A stretch of 64,000 nucleotides of DNA, from the NCBI RefSeq assembly GCF_011764485.1, contig NZ_AP022849.1, positions 434,001 to 498,000 on the forward strand, given 5' to 3'. A model generated the notes under the pieces. It worked only from the letters and a program-made list of their open reading frames with translations, was not told the DNA's origin and did not search any database. Positions 62,664-64,000 of this stretch are shown here, in pieces. This stretch comes from Bosea sp. ANAM02 (GTDB taxonomy: Bacteria; Pseudomonadota; Alphaproteobacteria; Rhizobiales; Beijerinckiaceae). A program made the translations under genes and the position numbers. Every line of letters starts with the position of its first letter. Within the stretch, counting starts at the first letter, position 1.

Positions 62664-64000
62664 TCAAATTTCCCCCGCGTCGATTCGCCTTGGCCGCATC
62701 ACGCCTGATGGACTGACGTTGAGCGCGATCGCGTTGAGACCTCTCAGCTTCTCCGCGCTTGCCGATTGGTAGCGAAACGGGTCCCTTTTGTCCGCATCAC
62801 GCGTTTTGAGGTTTCCGCCGGCGTTGTGGTCGGCGACCACAATCTGTCCGCTTTCGCTGAACTTGATCACGACCTTAATCACGCGGCCCTCATCGCCATC
62901 AAGCTCGATCATGTCGCCCTTGTGCAGACGCATCGCGAGCTTACCCCCGACTTTCTGGACCTCCCAGCTGGGCCGGAAGCCCCTGCGGTTCACGTCCGTG
63001 ATCGGCGCAGGGTACATTTTCCAGGATCCATCGCGCAGCATGACGATGTCCATGTGATGAATCCCGTCACGCTTCAGCGCGGTGAACTCATGGCCTTGCG
63101 CGTCTGCCTTTGGCACCACAGCATTTTCGACCCCCAGCAGCCGCGCACGCCTGACACCTTGCTCCTCGCCGAAGCGGTTCAGGTGAGCGGCGATCAGCTT
63201 CTTGTTCTCTGGGTCGACGCCGTCGATGGCGCCCAGCGCGCCAGCCCTCAGCTCTTGTCCCCGAATCTTTGCAACCTCCTTTGCAGAGATCGAAGCAAGG
63301 GGCTTGCGATAGACGACATTGCCAGCCCGGTGATCAGAATGCTTCTCGGAAACGAGGCCGTAGGCGGTTTCCTTGAACAGAGCCCCCTCGATGCCGTGCT
63401 CTGGCTTGTATGAGACCACTACTCGATCGACGGCAGCTTTCACCACATCCCTGAAACCAGGGAATGGCTCTGCCACCGCTTTGACGAGGTCTGCGCGCTC
63501 GCCTCCTTCGTAGCGCCCGGCCTCGCAAGCGAGGTGGGACAGCCAGCCTCGAGTCATGGTTCCGATGACGATGGCGTCGATCGCGTGGTGGCGATGGTCG
63601 TCTCTGTTCTTGCTCCCGGTGTCGCCTAATAACTCGTTGAGCCGCCAGCGAGCCCTCAGGAGCGCCGTCATCTCGCCGGGCGTGACGAAAACATCGCCGT
63701 AGACGCGCTCGCCCGTGGCCCCGTCGAACCGAACGCAGATGGCCTGGAGGTACTGCTGCGCGATACGGGAAAGGTGACGGGTCTCGCCAAGGTGCCTACC
63801 CAGGAAGCCATCGGATTTCTCATACCGCTCCATGGCGTCCGGCTTGAAGCGCCAGGATTTATTCGCGGGGAGGGCCTTGGCTCGCGACCAGATCTCCGGC
63901 CATTCAGCACGGTCGCCAAATGCCTCAAAGGGAGACCTCCCACGCTTCTCCCGGTTCTTTTCCCGGACGCAGACGACCTTGTTCGCCGCTGTATCATCGA
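62664..64000 (-). CDS. cas9: Cas9, type II-C (3' part; 5' end outside the window)
   Basis: 445 residues of the C-terminal part are in the window and the frame is open to the edge. Seen in order: end of the HNH domain (DDTAANKVVCVREKNREKRG, SPFEAFG), then KSWRFKPDAMERYEKSDGFLGRHLGETRHLSRIAQQYLQAI, VTPGEMTALLRARWRLNELLGD, then the RuvC-III motif KNRDDHRHHAIDAIVIGTM with the catalytic His/Asp. The PAM-interacting C-terminus follows (VQKVGGKLAMRLHKGDMIELDGDEGRV). It cuts DNA guided by crRNA:tracrRNA. cas1 and cas2 are not in the window, so acquisition cannot be judged. Confidence 0.97.
   Translation of the reverse strand, partial: DDTAANKVVCVREKNREKRGRSPFEAFGDRAEWPEIWSRAKALPANKSWRFKPDAMERYEKSDGFLGRHLGETRHLSRIAQQYLQAICVRFDGATGERVYGDVFVTPGEMTALLRARWRLNELLGDTGSKNRDDHRHHAIDAIVIGTMTRGWLSHLACEAGRYEGGERADLVKAVAEPFPGFRDVVKAAVDRVVVSYKPEHGIEGALFKETAYGLVSEKHSDHRAGNVVYRKPLASISAKEVAKIRGQELRAGALGAIDGVDPENKKLIAAHLNRFGEEQGVRRARLLGVENAVVPKADAQGHEFTALKRDGIHHMDIVMLRDGSWKMYPAPITDVNRRGFRPSWEVQKVGGKLAMRLHKGDMIELDGDEGRVIKVVIKFSESGQIVVADHNAGGNLKTRDADKRDPFRYQSASAEKLRGLNAIALNVSPSGVMRPRRIDAGEI

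Overview
The window looks like part of a large conjugative plasmid or integrative element from a GC-rich alphaproteobacterium, probably of the Hyphomicrobiales type. The reasons are the base composition, the frequent GTG and TTG starts, an RpoH-like sigma factor, and several hypothetical families of an alphaproteobacterial plasmid style. No rRNA or tRNA gene is visible and almost no core metabolism is present. No replication initiator or relaxase could be recognised, so 'plasmid' rests on the partition, conjugation and iteron signatures.

Layout. 0-20.5 kb: accessory genes, including a tandem PilZ-like protein, a class II Fic AMP-transferase, an SH3-like exported protein, a uracil-DNA-glycosylase-like protein, an RpoH-like sigma factor with an extra C-terminal tail, an AAA ATPase with an unknown partner, a GNAT acetyltransferase and a tyrosine recombinase. 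20.6-21.5 kb: a gene-free island with eleven 21-bp iteron-like repeats in three groups and a 44-nt palindrome, the best candidate for an iteron-type replication origin. 21.6-30.0 kb: an IncI/Dot-Icm-type (type IVB) conjugation cluster, dotD-dotC-dotB-(DotB-fragment gene)-icmT, then a ParM/ParR-like partition pair, then dotM and four proteins with membrane segments. 30.0-30.7 kb: a second gene-free island that shares motifs with the first, followed by a DUF2625 gene broken by one amber codon.

31-43.5 kb: hypothetical genes, a tightly packed operon carrying a NAD-dependent DNA ligase, an RpfF-like (DSF-synthase) crotonase, and a C5 cytosine methyltransferase. 43.5-50.3 kb: a large SF1 helicase, a zinc-finger protein, and an SNF2 helicase coupled to a small PD-(D/E)XK nuclease. 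50.4-58.9 kb: hypothetical genes, three paralogous inner-membrane proteins, a type IVb prepilin with a strong terminator, and a Lon-like AAA+ ATPase.

59-64 kb: a VRR-NUC nuclease, a membrane protein, an HNH-RNA ligase fusion, a tracrRNA candidate, a 7-repeat type II-C CRISPR array (36-bp repeats, 30-bp spacers) and the 3' part of cas9, whose 5' end lies outside the window. Each internal repeat carries a promoter-like pair with 17-bp spacing, so each crRNA could be transcribed on its own.

Themes: (1) conjugation plus segregation genes in one run; (2) a broad set of DNA/RNA processing enzymes (ligases, helicases, nucleases, methyltransferase, UDG-like); (3) a type II-C CRISPR locus on the element; (4) a recurrent oriented GATCCTT motif upstream of many genes, which may be an element-specific regulatory site.
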